64,000 nucleotides of DNA from PALSA-270 sp963770915 (lineage in GTDB: Bacteria; Acidobacteriota; Terriglobia; Terriglobales; Acidobacteriaceae), in assembly GCA_963770915.1 (NCBI GenBank), contig CAVYRG010000001.1, positions 1,426,001 to 1,490,000 of the forward strand, in the 5' to 3' direction. Position 1 is the stretch's first letter. The number at the start of each line of letters is the position of its first letter. The translations under genes were made by a program, and so were the position numbers. The notes beneath the pieces are model-generated. The model saw nothing but the letters and a program-made list of their open reading frames with translations, ran no database searches and was not told where the DNA came from. Shown here in pieces: positions 15,155-27,023 of this stretch.

Positions 15155-17854
15155 GTGGCAGAAGCTGAGGCGTTGGTTGCTGAGACCCACTCCAACGGCA
15201 CGGAAGTGCTGGAGACTCGGGAGTGGTTGGATTCCCTGGACTATGTGCTGGCGGCCGGCGGTCCGGAGCGCGCCGGGCGCCTGCTGCAGCAGCTTTCGCT
15301 GCATGCGCGCCGTGCAGCTGGCGTAAACCTTCCCTTCTCCGCCACCACTCCTTACGTGAATACTATTCCCGCCCGCCAGCAGGCCTCGTTTCCCGGAAGC
15401 CAGGCCATGGAACGGCGGATCAAGAGCCTGGTGCGCTGGAACGCGATGGCGATGGTGGTGCGCGCCAACAAAGTGCAAGAGGGGATCGGCGGCCATATCT
15501 CCACTTACGCTTCGGCGGCGACCTTGTACGAGGTGGCCTTCAACCACTTCCTGCGGGCGCAAACTCTCGACGGCGACCGCGACGTCGTGTACTTCCAGGG
15601 CCATGCCGCTCCGGGAATGTATTCCCGTGCCTTCCTTGAGGGACGTATTCCGAAGGAAAAGCTGGAAAACTTCCGCCGCGAGCTGAAGCCCGGCGGTGGC
15701 CTCAGTTCCTATCCGCACCCCTGGCTCATGCCAGATTTTTGGGAATTCCCAACGGTTTCGATGGGGTTGGGGCCGATCCAGGCGATCTATCACGCCCGCT
15801 TCATGCGCTATCTGGAAAACCGCGGATTGAAGAAGGGCAACAGCGGAAGGGTCTGGGCCTTCCTGGGAGACGGAGAAACCGACGAGCCGGAGTCGCTCGG
15901 CTCCATCGGCCTGGCTTCGCGCGAGAAGCTCGACAATCTGATCTTCGTGATCAATTGCAACTTGCAGCGACTGGACGGCCCGGTGCGCGGCAATGGCAAG
16001 ATTATTCAGGAACTGGAGGCCATCTTCCGCGGCGCAGGATGGAATGTGATCAAAGTGATCTGGGGCAGCGACTGGGACGACGTGATCGAAAACGACCGCG
16101 ACGGACTTCTGGTCAGGCGCATGGGCGAGGTCACCGACGGCCAGTTCCAGAAATACTTCGTCGAAAGCGGCGCTTATTTCCGGCAGAACTTCTTCGGCTC
16201 CGACCCGCGCCTGCTGAAGATGGTCGAACACTTCTCCGATGAGCAGCTTTCGCGCATCCGGTTAGGCGGCCACGACCCGCTGAAGGTTTACGCCGCTTAC
16301 AAAGCGGCGGTAGATCACAAGGGTTCACCTACGGTGGTACTCGCCAAGACCATCAAGGGATACGGCTTGGGCGAAGCAGGCGAAGGCAAGAACATTACGC
16401 ACCAGCAGAAAAAGCTCAACGACGAGGAACTTCGTATTTTCCGTTCCCGTTTCGGGATTCCCATCCCGGATGAAGGCCTGCACGACGCACCGTTCTATCG
16501 GCCACCCGATGACAGCCCGGAAATTCGCTACATGCAGGAGCGGCGCGAGCAGCTTGGCGGCTATATGCCGGAGCGGAAATTGCGCGCCAAGCCGATTCAG
16601 CCGATCTCCGAGAGCAACTTCGAAGAGTTTTACAAAGGCACAGAAGGCCGCGAAGTCTCGACCACCATGGTTTTCGTGCGCCTGCTTTCGAAGTTGTTAC
16701 GTGATCCGGAAATCGGAAAACTGATCGTGCCCATCATCCCGGATGAAGCGCGCACTTTCGGCATGGAAGCGCTGTTTCGGCAGGTTGGTATCTACTCCAG
16801 CGTCGGCCAGCTTTACCAACCAGTGGATATGGATACGCTGCTCTACTACAAAGAAGCTAAAGACGGGCAGATTCTTGAGGAAGGCATCACCGAAGCCGGT
16901 TCGATCAGTTCCTTTATCGCCGCCGGAACCTCGTATTCCAACCATGGGATCAACACGATCCCGTTTTTTATTTATTACTCGATGTTCGGCTTCCAGCGTA
17001 TCGGCGACCTGATCTGGGCCGCTGCCGACCAACGCACCCGCGGCTTTCTCCTCGGAGGTACCGCCGGGCGGACAACGCTGGCCGGCGAAGGCTTGCAACA
17101 CCAGGACGGGCACAGCCACGTGCTGGCGCTGCCGGTTCCCAACCTCTTCGCCTACGATCCGGCCTTCGCCTACGAGATCGCTATCATCATCCAGGACGGC
17201 ATCAAGCGCATGTACGTGGATCAGGAGTCTATCTTCTACTATTTGACGGTAGGCAATGAGCCTCTGCCCATGCCTCCCATGCCCGAAGGCGAGCACGTTC
17301 GCGAAGGCATTCTGCGCGGCCTTTACCGCTACAAGCTTTCGGAGAAGAAAGACGCCAAGTTGCGGGCGCAACTGTTCGGCTCCGGCTCGATCATGTTCGA
17401 GGTGCTCAAAGCGCAGCAGATTCTCGAGGAGCGCTACGGCGTTGCCGCCGATGTGTGGAGCGTCACCAGCTACAAGCATCTTTATCGCGACGGCAACGAC
17501 TGCGAGCGCTGGAACATGCTGCATCCGGGTAAGGCGCCGAGAGTGCCCTTCGTCACCCAGCAGCTCAAAGATGCACCCGGGGTGTTTGTCGCCGCATCGG
17601 ATTATATGAAGGTGCTGCCGGAATCGATTGCGCAGTGGGTGCCGCGCCGCCTGGTGGCGCTCGGCACGGATGGCTTTGGGCGCAGCGAGAACCGCGCTTC
17701 GCTGCGCGACTTCTTCGAAGTCGACGCCAAGCACATTGTCCTGGCCACGCTCAATGCGTTGGCCGCGGAAAAGCAGGTCAAGCTGGAAACCGTGCAGCAA
17801 GCCGTTAAAGATTTGGGAATCAACCCGGACAAGCCAAACCCGGCCATCAGTTGA
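15155..17854 (+). CDS. aceE: Pyruvate dehydrogenase E1 component, homodimeric type
   Basis: About 899 residues, the length of E. coli AceE (887). It decarboxylates pyruvate with thiamine diphosphate and transfers the acetyl group to the lipoyl arms of E2. Visible hallmarks are the ThDP motif FLGDGETDEPES to NCNLQRLDGPV, YFQGHAAPGMYSRAFLEGRI, SSYPHPWLMPDFWEFPTVSM, RTFGMEALFRQVGIYS and FGRSENRASLRDFFEVD near the end. The N-terminal TREWLDSLDYVL corresponds to TRDWL of E. coli. The start is uncertain: GTG 15155 has GGAG nine bases before it and is preferred; GTG 15140 lacks one. A TATTAT box at 15113-15118 would give a short leader consistent with either. aceF follows after 81 bp and lpd after that, so this heads the operon. 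Confidence 0.96.
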   Translation: MAEAEALVAETHSNGTEVLETREWLDSLDYVLAAGGPERAGRLLQQLSLHARRAAGVNLPFSATTPYVNTIPARQQASFPGSQAMERRIKSLVRWNAMAMVVRANKVQEGIGGHISTYASAATLYEVAFNHFLRAQTLDGDRDVVYFQGHAAPGMYSRAFLEGRIPKEKLENFRRELKPGGGLSSYPHPWLMPDFWEFPTVSMGLGPIQAIYHARFMRYLENRGLKKGNSGRVWAFLGDGETDEPESLGSIGLASREKLDNLIFVINCNLQRLDGPVRGNGKIIQELEAIFRGAGWNVIKVIWGSDWDDVIENDRDGLLVRRMGEVTDGQFQKYFVESGAYFRQNFFGSDPRLLKMVEHFSDEQLSRIRLGGHDPLKVYAAYKAAVDHKGSPTVVLAKTIKGYGLGEAGEGKNITHQQKKLNDEELRIFRSRFGIPIPDEGLHDAPFYRPPDDSPEIRYMQERREQLGGYMPERKLRAKPIQPISESNFEEFYKGTEGREVSTTMVFVRLLSKLLRDPEIGKLIVPIIPDEARTFGMEALFRQVGIYSSVGQLYQPVDMDTLLYYKEAKDGQILEEGITEAGSISSFIAAGTSYSNHGINTIPFFIYYSMFGFQRIGDLIWAAADQRTRGFLLGGTAGRTTLAGEGLQHQDGHSHVLALPVPNLFAYDPAFAYEIAIIIQDGIKRMYVDQESIFYYLTVGNEPLPMPPMPEGEHVREGILRGLYRYKLSEKKDAKLRAQLFGSGSIMFEVLKAQQILEERYGVAADVWSVTSYKHLYRDGNDCERWNMLHPGKAPRVPFVTQQLKDAPGVFVAASDYMKVLPESIAQWVPRRLVALGTDGFGRSENRASLRDFFEVDAKHIVLATLNALAAEKQVKLETVQQAVKDLGINPDKPNPAIS

Positions 17855-17935
17855 GCCCTTTAGGACTCTGGCCCGTTCAAGCGAGCCCTGCCGCGTGGCA
17901 GAGCAATTAAGAACCGATGAGGGAGAACACTCTGC

Positions 17936-19666
17936 GTGACTGAATTCAAACTGCCGGAACTCGGCGAAAACATTGCGCAGGGCGACTTGGTCCGGCTGAT
18001 GGTTTCCGCGGGCGCCAAGGTTGTGGAAGGCCAGCCCGTGATGGAACTGGAAACGGATAAGGCGGTGGTCGAAGTGCCCTCTTCGGTGAGCGGCACGGTG
18101 AAGGAAGTCCGTGTCAAGGAAGGCGACAAGGTCAGGGTCGGCCAGACCATTTTCGTGGTGGAAAATGGCAGTGCCCCGAAGGCTGTGCCCGCCGAGACCA
18201 TGGCTGCGGAAGCGCCCGCTGCGAAGGCTGACGGGAATCCATCCGCACCGACCGCACCCTCGCAGTCGCAAACTCCATCGGTCACCTCTTTGCCACCTAG
18301 CGCAACTTCTTCTTCGAGCCCCGGCGAATTCAAGCTTCCTGAACTCGGAGAAAACATCACCCAGGGCGACCTAGTTCGTCTCCTGATTTCTCCCGGCGCC
18401 AAAGTGTCGCAGGGACAGACGGTGATGGAACTCGAGACCGATAAGGCCGTGGTTGAAGTTCCATCTTCGGTGACCGGAGTTGTGAAAGACGTGCGCGTGA
18501 AAGAAGGAGACAAGGTCAAGGTCGGCCAGGTCATCTTCACGCTGCAAGGTGGGGTAAATGAGGCTGCGGAACCGGTTCCGCATGCGCCTGTCGAGCACAG
18601 CTCCGGGCAACAGGGAGCGCGTCTAGCGTTCCAGGCCGCCATGCGTGCCGAGGGGAAGACCGAGGAAGAGGCGCTGCCACCCGATCTTCCCCCAGCTTAT
18701 GCCAACGTCTTTAGCATGCCGGCGCAACTGGGCAAAGTTGCAGGCGTGGAACACGGCGAGCCCGTGCCCGCCGCGCCTCATGTGCGCCGGCTTGCGCGGG
18801 AGCTCGGAGTCGATATTCACTTGGTCAAGGGATCGGGTCCAGGCGGCCGCATCAGCAAGGACGACGTCAAGGCCCACGCTAAAGCTCTGATCGCTGCTGC
18901 GATGACGCCGACGCCGCGCGGAGCCGGTTTTGTCGAGAGTCCGCTTCCCGACTTCGCCAAGTGGGGAAAAGTCGAGCGCGTTTCCATGCGCGGGGTCCGG
19001 CGCAAGACCGCCGAACATCTGCGCGAGGCCTGGAACACGATCCCGCATGTCACGCAACAGGACCAGTCCGACATCACCGAGCTCGAACAGTTGCGGGCGC
19101 GCTTTGCCCCTCGCGCGCAAGAGGCTGGCGGCAAGATGACGGTGACCGCCATAGCCCTAAAAGTATGCGCGTCGGCGCTGAAAGTATTCCCGCAGTTCAA
19201 TGCCAGTATCGACATGGCAAGAGAAGAAATCGTCTACAAACAGTACATCAATATCGGCGTGGCGGTGGATACCGATCGCGGCCTGCTCGTCCCGGTAGTC
19301 CGCGATGTGGACAAGAAAAATATCGTGGAACTGGCTGCGGAGTTGAGCCAATTTTCGAAGAAAGCGCGGGACAAGAAGCTGGTTGCATCCGAAATGGAGG
19401 GCGGCACCTTTACCATCACCAATCTTGGCGGCATCGGGGGCACCGGCTTTTCGCCGATCGTGAATTATCCGGAGGTCGCCATTCTTGGGTTGTCGCGCTC
19501 CAGCATGCAGCCGGTGTGGATCGAAGGCAAGTTTGAACCGAGGCTGGTGATGCCGCTTTCGTTGTCCTATGACCATCGCCTGATCGACGGCGCCGACGCC
19601 GCGCGTTTCCTGCGCTGGATCGCGGAGGCCTTCGAGCAGCCGTTCTTGCTGTCCGTCCAGGGATGA
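17936..19666 (+). CDS. aceF: Pyruvate dehydrogenase E2, dihydrolipoamide acetyltransferase with two lipoyl domains
   Basis: A 576-residue E2 subunit that forms the core of the complex and moves acetyl groups to CoA. Two lipoyl domains are seen at about 1-78 and 130-205, with the lipoylated lysines K42 and K170 in ETDKAVVEVPSS. Ala/Pro/Ser-rich swinging linkers join them. The E1/E3-binding domain is at about 280-318 (APHVRRLARELGVDIHLVKG, then GPGGRISKDDV). The catalytic domain fills the C-terminus, with H547 and D551 in YDHRLIDGADAARF. The start is GTG 17936 with GGGAG ten bases upstream. It lies between aceE and lpd on the same strand. Confidence 0.97.
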   Translation: MTEFKLPELGENIAQGDLVRLMVSAGAKVVEGQPVMELETDKAVVEVPSSVSGTVKEVRVKEGDKVRVGQTIFVVENGSAPKAVPAETMAAEAPAAKADGNPSAPTAPSQSQTPSVTSLPPSATSSSSPGEFKLPELGENITQGDLVRLLISPGAKVSQGQTVMELETDKAVVEVPSSVTGVVKDVRVKEGDKVKVGQVIFTLQGGVNEAAEPVPHAPVEHSSGQQGARLAFQAAMRAEGKTEEEALPPDLPPAYANVFSMPAQLGKVAGVEHGEPVPAAPHVRRLARELGVDIHLVKGSGPGGRISKDDVKAHAKALIAAAMTPTPRGAGFVESPLPDFAKWGKVERVSMRGVRRKTAEHLREAWNTIPHVTQQDQSDITELEQLRARFAPRAQEAGGKMTVTAIALKVCASALKVFPQFNASIDMAREEIVYKQYINIGVAVDTDRGLLVPVVRDVDKKNIVELAAELSQFSKKARDKKLVASEMEGGTFTITNLGGIGGTGFSPIVNYPEVAILGLSRSSMQPVWIEGKFEPRLVMPLSLSYDHRLIDGADAARFLRWIAEAFEQPFLLSVQG

Positions 19667-19676
19667 AAAGCCAGAA

Positions 19677-19761
19677 ACCACGAAGGACACGAAGGAGCAC
19701 GAAGGATTTCCCCTTTGGTGCTGAAAATTCTCACTTCGTGAACCTTGGTGTCCTTCGTGGT
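19677..19761. repeat. Inverted repeat between aceF and lpd
   Basis: ACCACGAAGGACACGAAGG at 19677-19695 pairs with CCTTGGTGTCCTTCGTGGT at 19743-19761 with two mismatches. The left arm runs on as AGCACGAAGG, a third copy of the CACGAAGG unit. Such ACCACGAAGGACACGAAGG units are, from memory, widespread intergenic repeats in acidobacteria. Here the hairpin falls inside an operon and ends just before the lpd start, so it could influence lpd mRNA stability or expression. Confidence 0.7.
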
Positions 19762-19774
19762 GATGAGTTCTAAA

Positions 19775-21199
19775 ATGTCTGAAAACTCCAATTTGCGGAT
19801 TGCGGTTATCGGCGGTGGCCCTGGCGGCTACGCCGCCGCGTTTTTTGCCGCCGACCTCGGCATGAAGGTCACCCTCATCGACCCGGAGACGAACCCCGGA
19901 GGCGTGTGCCTCTATCGAGGATGCATCCCCTCGAAAGCCTTATTGCACGTGGCCAAGCTGATCGGCGAATCGCGCCACGCCGCCAATTGGGGAATCGAAT
20001 TTGGTGAGCCAAAAATCGATGTTGCGCGACTGCGTTCGTTTAAAGAGGGCGTGGTGAAAAAGCTCACCGGCGGCCTGGGCCTGCTGGCGAAGCAACGGAA
20101 AGTTGAGTATATCCAGGGCACGGCCTCGTTCGAGAACTCGAACACCTTGCGGGTCGCAAAAGCTTCCGGCCGCGAAGAATCGCACAGTTTTGACCGTGTC
20201 ATCATCGCCACCGGCTCGCGGCCATCTGTCATTCCAACGCTCAAGCTCGACACTCCCCGCATGATGGATTCCACCGGCGCGCTGGAACTGGGCGAGGTTT
20301 CCGGCTCCCTGCTGGTAATCGGCGGCGGCTATATCGGCCTGGAGCTGGGTACGGTCTATGCGGCGCTGGGGGCCGGGGTTTCCGTCGTGGAAATGCTGCC
20401 GGGTCTGCTTCCCGGCGCGGACCGCGACCTGGTGCTTCCGCTGCACAAACGGATGGAGAAAATATTCGATTCCATCATGCTTAACACCACCGTGGCCGCC
20501 GTTAAGCTCGAATCGAACGGCATTCGCGTGACCTTCGACGGGCCCGATGTGAAAGAGCGGGAAAAAGTGTTTGATCATGTTCTGGTTTCCGTAGGCCGCA
20601 GGCCCAATTCCGCGATTTCCGGTCTCGACAAGACTCAAGTCAAGGTTGGCCCGCGCGGCTTCATTCAGGTCAACAAGCAGCTACGAACCGATGACCCTCT
20701 GATCTACGCCGTCGGTGATGTGGTCGGTGAACCCATGCTGGCTCATAAAGCCTCCCATGAGGGCCGCACTGCGGTGGAAGCCATCGCCGGCGAGAAGGTT
20801 GCGTTCGAGCCGAACGCAATCCCGGCTGTGGTTTTCACAGACCCGGAAATCGCATGGTGCGGGCTTACGGAGACGCAGGCGCAAAAAGAAGGTCGCGACT
20901 TGAAAGTTGTCAGATTCCCCTGGGCGGCCAGCGGGCGCGCTTTGACCCTCGACCGGCCCGAAGGCATGACCAAGCTTCTGATTGATGCTAAGACTGAGCG
21001 CCTGCTGGGCGTAGGCATCGTCGGCGTCGGCGCTGGAGATTTGATCTCGGAGGCGGTGCTGGCCATCGAAATGGGCGCGCTGGCGAAGGATGTTGAGCTC
21101 ACTATCCACCCCCATCCCACGCTTTCCGAGACGCTCATGAATGCGGCGGAAGTCTTCTACGGCACCGCCACCGACATCTACCGGCCCAAGAACCGCTAA
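19775..21199 (+). CDS. lpd: Dihydrolipoamide dehydrogenase (E3)
   Basis: A 474-residue flavoprotein disulfide reductase, the same length as E. coli Lpd. It reoxidises the dihydrolipoyl groups of E2 with NAD. The FAD-binding VIGGGPGGYAAA is at the N-terminus; the redox disulfide is C45/C50 in CLYRGCIPSKALLH; the NAD-binding LLVIGGGYIGLELG follows in the middle; the C-terminal dimer motif HPHPTLSETLMNAAEVFYG supplies the catalytic His-Glu pair. I start at ATG 19775 (MSENSNL), which gives the standard short lead to the dinucleotide fold; ATG 19763 and upstream TTG/GTG codons fall in the intergenic repeat. No strong ribosome site is seen. It is the third gene of the pyruvate dehydrogenase operon. 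Confidence 0.96.
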   Translation: MSENSNLRIAVIGGGPGGYAAAFFAADLGMKVTLIDPETNPGGVCLYRGCIPSKALLHVAKLIGESRHAANWGIEFGEPKIDVARLRSFKEGVVKKLTGGLGLLAKQRKVEYIQGTASFENSNTLRVAKASGREESHSFDRVIIATGSRPSVIPTLKLDTPRMMDSTGALELGEVSGSLLVIGGGYIGLELGTVYAALGAGVSVVEMLPGLLPGADRDLVLPLHKRMEKIFDSIMLNTTVAAVKLESNGIRVTFDGPDVKEREKVFDHVLVSVGRRPNSAISGLDKTQVKVGPRGFIQVNKQLRTDDPLIYAVGDVVGEPMLAHKASHEGRTAVEAIAGEKVAFEPNAIPAVVFTDPEIAWCGLTETQAQKEGRDLKVVRFPWAASGRALTLDRPEGMTKLLIDAKTERLLGVGIVGVGAGDLISEAVLAIEMGALAKDVELTIHPHPTLSETLMNAAEVFYGTATDIYRPKNR

Positions 21200-21348
21200 G
21201 AGGAAATCTCCCGTTACGACTCTTCGCCTACCACTTCCGCTTCCGGCCGCGTCCGCGTAAAGTATTGCGCTTCCGGCCCGATATTAGGAACAGGGCGATT
21301 CCTGCCCGAGCCGCACCGCCTCGTGGATTGCCCTAATCGAGCCCTCCG

Positions 21349-24045
21349 ATGAGCCTCGCGCAAAAGACGTTCGCGATCATCCTCCTAACGGTCGCCGGAC
21401 TGACGCTGGTTCTTTACGCCACGACTCGCTTCCTCATGATGAGGAGTTTCCTGCGGCTGGAAGAAAACGAAACCAGAAATGCAGTGCAACGCGCCCGCAA
21501 CGCCCTCGACGACGACATTGCCAGCCTGTCCACCACCGCCAACGATTACGCCGCATGGGACCCAACCTACGAGTCGCTGCTCAAGAATTCCACTGCCCGA
21601 ATCAAACCGGAATTTCAATATGACTCGTTGCAGGGTCTAAGCGTCAACTCAGTCCTTTTGGTGAATTCCGAGGGAAAGATAGTTCTATTTAAGAGGTATG
21701 ACTTTCTCCGGCACGAGGAGGTCCAGGTCCCGCTGCGTGAGCAGGTGGCATTGGCGTCCGACCCCTGGGTCAGGCACGCGCAATTCGTGCCTTCCTCAGG
21801 GATTGCGGTCTTCCCCGATGGCCCGGTTCTCATCGCGGCCCGCCCCATCCTGACCACGCAACGCAAGGGACCATCTCTCGGAGTGCTCGTGATGACGCGG
21901 GATCTTGACGAGCCGAGGATTCAACGTCTGCGAGCGGTCACTCGGTCTCCGCTTGACATCGTTCCTTATTCGCCCGGCGCTGCATCGAAAGCGCCGAGTT
22001 TCGCCATCACAGTCACGCCGGTAAACAGCTCGCTGGTTACGGGCTCAGAGGTTCTGGCGGATGTCCACGGTAAGCCGGTGCTGGAGTTGCGTCTGAACGT
22101 CCCCCGCCCGGTTGTCCGGCAAGGTTTACAAAGTCTGCACTATTTCCTTGCTGCCTTGAGCATTGCCAGCATTGTCTTCGGGGCGGTGAGCATGCTCCTG
22201 CTCCGTTATGCGGTTCTTGCCCGCGTCAGCTACCTCAGTAAGGAAGTTGGCCGCATCGGCGACCTGAAGAACCTCTCCACTCGGGTCGCGGTGCCGGGCT
22301 GGGACGAACTCGCGAAATTGGGCGCTGACATCAATCGGATGTTGGACGCGCTGCAGCACAGTGATCTGCAATTCCGTAACATCGCGGAAAACATTCCACA
22401 GGTCTTCTGGGTAAAAAACTTAGCGACGCGGCAGATGGAGTATGTCAGCCAGGCTTACGAGAATGTCTGGGGCCAGCCGCGAGAGGAGGTGTATAGGAAT
22501 CTGGAGGCATGGATGGCGGTCCTTTGCCCCGACGACCGCGAAACGGTGGAAGAAATGCTGCGTCATCAGATGCGCGGCAAGATCGGTTCTTGCGACTTTC
22601 GCATCATTCTCAGCGATGGCAGTATCCGGTGGATTCGTAACCGGTACTTCCCGGTGATGGATGGGCAGAATCGATTCCAGCAGGTGGCAGGACTGGCGGA
22701 AAACATCACCGAGTTCAAAACCGCAGAGCAGATTCTGTTGCGGTCGCAGGAGGAGTTAGAACACCTGGTACAGGAGAGAACCGGCGAACTGATCAAGGCA
22801 AATGCCGCGCTGCAGGAAAAAGAAGAGCATTTCCGGCAGTTGTTCGCAACCATTCCCATGCCAGTATTTCTGTGCAGTGAATCGACGAAGAAATTTCTGG
22901 AAGTGAACCACGCGACCACTGAGCTCTATGGCTACTCTCGCGATGAATTCCTGCAAATGACGATGGAAGACATCCGTCCGCCGGAAGAAATTCCTTTTCT
23001 GCGGAAAAGTCTGAAACAAATCGGCAGCGCCCCATTGTTGCTTCAAGCAGTGAAACACCGCACCAAAGATGGAACCGTCATTAACGTGGAAGTTACTGTG
23101 CTGCGCGTGCACTTTACCGGAGTGCCTTCCCTCTTGATTGCAATTCAGGACGTCACGGAGCGCTTGCGCATGGAAGTGGAGCTGCGGCATGGGCAAAAGC
23201 TGCAGGCGGTCGGCGAATTGGCCGCCGGGATCGCCCACGAAATCAACACTCCCATCCAGTTCGTTGGAAACAACGCAGAATTCCTGCAGAGCGCCATTCC
23301 CAGCCTGCTGGGTCTGGTGGAAAAACTGCAAGAGGCCTACGGCTGCGCGCAAAGCCAGTGTTCGCCGCAGCTAACGGAACAAATCAAGCGGGCCCACGAA
23401 GCCGCAGACCTGAACTTCCTGCGTAGCGAAATCCCCCGAGCCCTTGCAGAAACTATGGATGGCGTGGGGCGCGTCAGCAGCATTGTGCAAGCGCTGAAGA
23501 AGTTTTCGCACGTCGAATGGGGAGCCGAAAAGACCCCCGCCGATCTGAACGACTCACTGGCCAGCACCCTCTCGGTCGCGCGAAACGAATTGAAATATGT
23601 CGCTGACGTCGAGACCGCGTTCGGTGATCTGCCGCCGGTGCCCTGCCACCTTGGCGACTTGAACCAGGTGTTCCTCAACCTCCTCGTCAACGCCGCGCAC
23701 GCCATCGGAGATGTGGTCGGCAAGACCGGTGGCCGCGGCCGCATCCGGGTCCAGACCAGCACCGAAAACGAGTGGGCGGTAATCGCCATTAGCGATACAG
23801 GCACCGGAATTCCGGTAGAGATCCGGAGTCGCATTTTTGATCCCTTCTTTACCACGAAAGGCGTGGGGAAGGGCACGGGACAAGGTCTGGCACTAGCGCG
23901 CGCGATTGTCGTCGAAAAGCATCAGGGCACTCTCACTTTCGACACGGCCTTGGGAAGAGGCACAACCTTTTACATTCGTATCCCGCTGGTTGATCCGGCG
24001 ACTGATGAACAGGATGACGCCGAACAAAAGACGGCGCCTTCCTAA
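21349..24045 (+). CDS. Membrane sensor histidine kinase (CHASE4-HAMP-PAS-PAS-kinase)
   Basis: An 898-residue orphan sensor kinase. One membrane helix near residues 8-25 and another near 262-285 flank an extracytoplasmic domain of CHASE4 type (ENETRNAVQRARNALDDDIA, ANDYAAWDPTYES). A HAMP domain follows (about 285-340, LARVSYLSKEVGRIGDLKNL), then two PAS domains (about 345-460 and 490-610) separated by a coiled coil. The phosphorylated histidine is H630 in GIAHEINTPIQFVGNN; the HATPase domain at about 735-885 has DTGTGIP and FTTKGVGKGTGQGLALA. The extended DHp with EINTPIQ is typical of kinases that often lack a paired regulator. No response regulator gene is adjacent, so its partner is unknown. 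The CHASE4 ligand is not predictable. Confidence 0.94.
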   Translation: MSLAQKTFAIILLTVAGLTLVLYATTRFLMMRSFLRLEENETRNAVQRARNALDDDIASLSTTANDYAAWDPTYESLLKNSTARIKPEFQYDSLQGLSVNSVLLVNSEGKIVLFKRYDFLRHEEVQVPLREQVALASDPWVRHAQFVPSSGIAVFPDGPVLIAARPILTTQRKGPSLGVLVMTRDLDEPRIQRLRAVTRSPLDIVPYSPGAASKAPSFAITVTPVNSSLVTGSEVLADVHGKPVLELRLNVPRPVVRQGLQSLHYFLAALSIASIVFGAVSMLLLRYAVLARVSYLSKEVGRIGDLKNLSTRVAVPGWDELAKLGADINRMLDALQHSDLQFRNIAENIPQVFWVKNLATRQMEYVSQAYENVWGQPREEVYRNLEAWMAVLCPDDRETVEEMLRHQMRGKIGSCDFRIILSDGSIRWIRNRYFPVMDGQNRFQQVAGLAENITEFKTAEQILLRSQEELEHLVQERTGELIKANAALQEKEEHFRQLFATIPMPVFLCSESTKKFLEVNHATTELYGYSRDEFLQMTMEDIRPPEEIPFLRKSLKQIGSAPLLLQAVKHRTKDGTVINVEVTVLRVHFTGVPSLLIAIQDVTERLRMEVELRHGQKLQAVGELAAGIAHEINTPIQFVGNNAEFLQSAIPSLLGLVEKLQEAYGCAQSQCSPQLTEQIKRAHEAADLNFLRSEIPRALAETMDGVGRVSSIVQALKKFSHVEWGAEKTPADLNDSLASTLSVARNELKYVADVETAFGDLPPVPCHLGDLNQVFLNLLVNAAHAIGDVVGKTGGRGRIRVQTSTENEWAVIAISDTGTGIPVEIRSRIFDPFFTTKGVGKGTGQGLALARAIVVEKHQGTLTFDTALGRGTTFYIRIPLVDPATDEQDDAEQKTAPS

Positions 24046-24130
24046 GTTCTTGTGAGCGACAGTCTCCCAACACGCGCCGCGCGGCGACGCTATGTTTATA
24101 CTGGTGTTGCTTAGTGACGACGGCAAGGCA

Positions 24131-26290
<2,160 letters not shown>

Positions 26291-26328
26291 TTCTGAGTGG
26301 GCAGGCACGCTCGCGGCCAGCCGCGCGG

Positions 26329-26940
26329 CTAACTTGGCTCCCGTGGCGCAAACCGCCGCGCCCACCATTGCAGCGCCAAGTGCGTGGGCCAGTAGACTAC
26401 CAGCGGCACAACCGCTAGGTATCCTGCAAGATAAAGAAGGCCGGGCATGACGTGCTGCTGGCGCAGCAATCCCCGCGCCCAGTTGATGTTGAATTGCGGC
26501 CGCCAGAAGTAACAGATCGGGACCACCACCCACGCCTCAAGCGTTGCCCACTTCCATCCGCGCCGGTCATATCCTAGGCGCCAGACCGCCCACAGCAACA
26601 AGGGCGGCATCACCAGGTGAAACAGACTCAAAAGACGCACCGAGATCGGGACGGCTGCATCGAACATGTATTCGGTGCCGCCAATGAAGTGCCTGCCAAA
26701 GAGTGCCGCTCCGCCCAAGTCCACGGCAAACAGCGTTTGAAACACCAGCAAACCCACTGCCTGCCAGGAAAATATCAGGGCGCTTTCCCACCAAAGCCCG
26801 ATCAAAACCAGAAGATTCCCTAAATCGCAGAAATACAAGAAATTCTGCGCTCCATATTGCTTCCAGTAGAGCGGAGCCCACAGCAGCACCCAAACGCTCC
26901 ACCCGAGTTTCATCCAGAGCGGCACCCGCATGGCGGCCAT
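26329..26940 (-). CDS. Multi-pass membrane protein, unknown function
   Basis: A 203-residue, Trp-rich integral membrane protein with about five or six helices (VWVLLWAPLYW, LLVLIGLWWESALIFSWQAVG, LFHLVMPPLLLWAVW, LYLAGYLAVVPLVVYW). Histidines and Asp/Tyr pairs lie between helices (HFIGGTEYMFD, RPQFNINWARGLL). I recall similar unnamed membrane proteins in several phyla but no biochemical role. ATG 26940 has CAGG four bases upstream. It is convergent with the peptidase gene and divergent from the receiver-TonB gene. Confidence 0.85.
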   Translation of the reverse strand: MAAMRVPLWMKLGWSVWVLLWAPLYWKQYGAQNFLYFCDLGNLLVLIGLWWESALIFSWQAVGLLVFQTLFAVDLGGAALFGRHFIGGTEYMFDAAVPISVRLLSLFHLVMPPLLLWAVWRLGYDRRGWKWATLEAWVVVPICYFWRPQFNINWARGLLRQQHVMPGLLYLAGYLAVVPLVVYWPTHLALQWWARRFAPREPS

Positions 26941-27023
26941 TGTACCTGCTCAAGCCTGCTCGAATTTCCCCCATGACCTAGGTAACTTGCTGGCACTGAT
27001 GGGCTTACCTACGATGGCGTGGT

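Noticed and set aside
16697..18271. 524-codon frame on the minus strand across aceE and aceF
   Set aside because: Antisense to two clearly conserved enzymes and to the gap between them; composition is that of a shadow frame.
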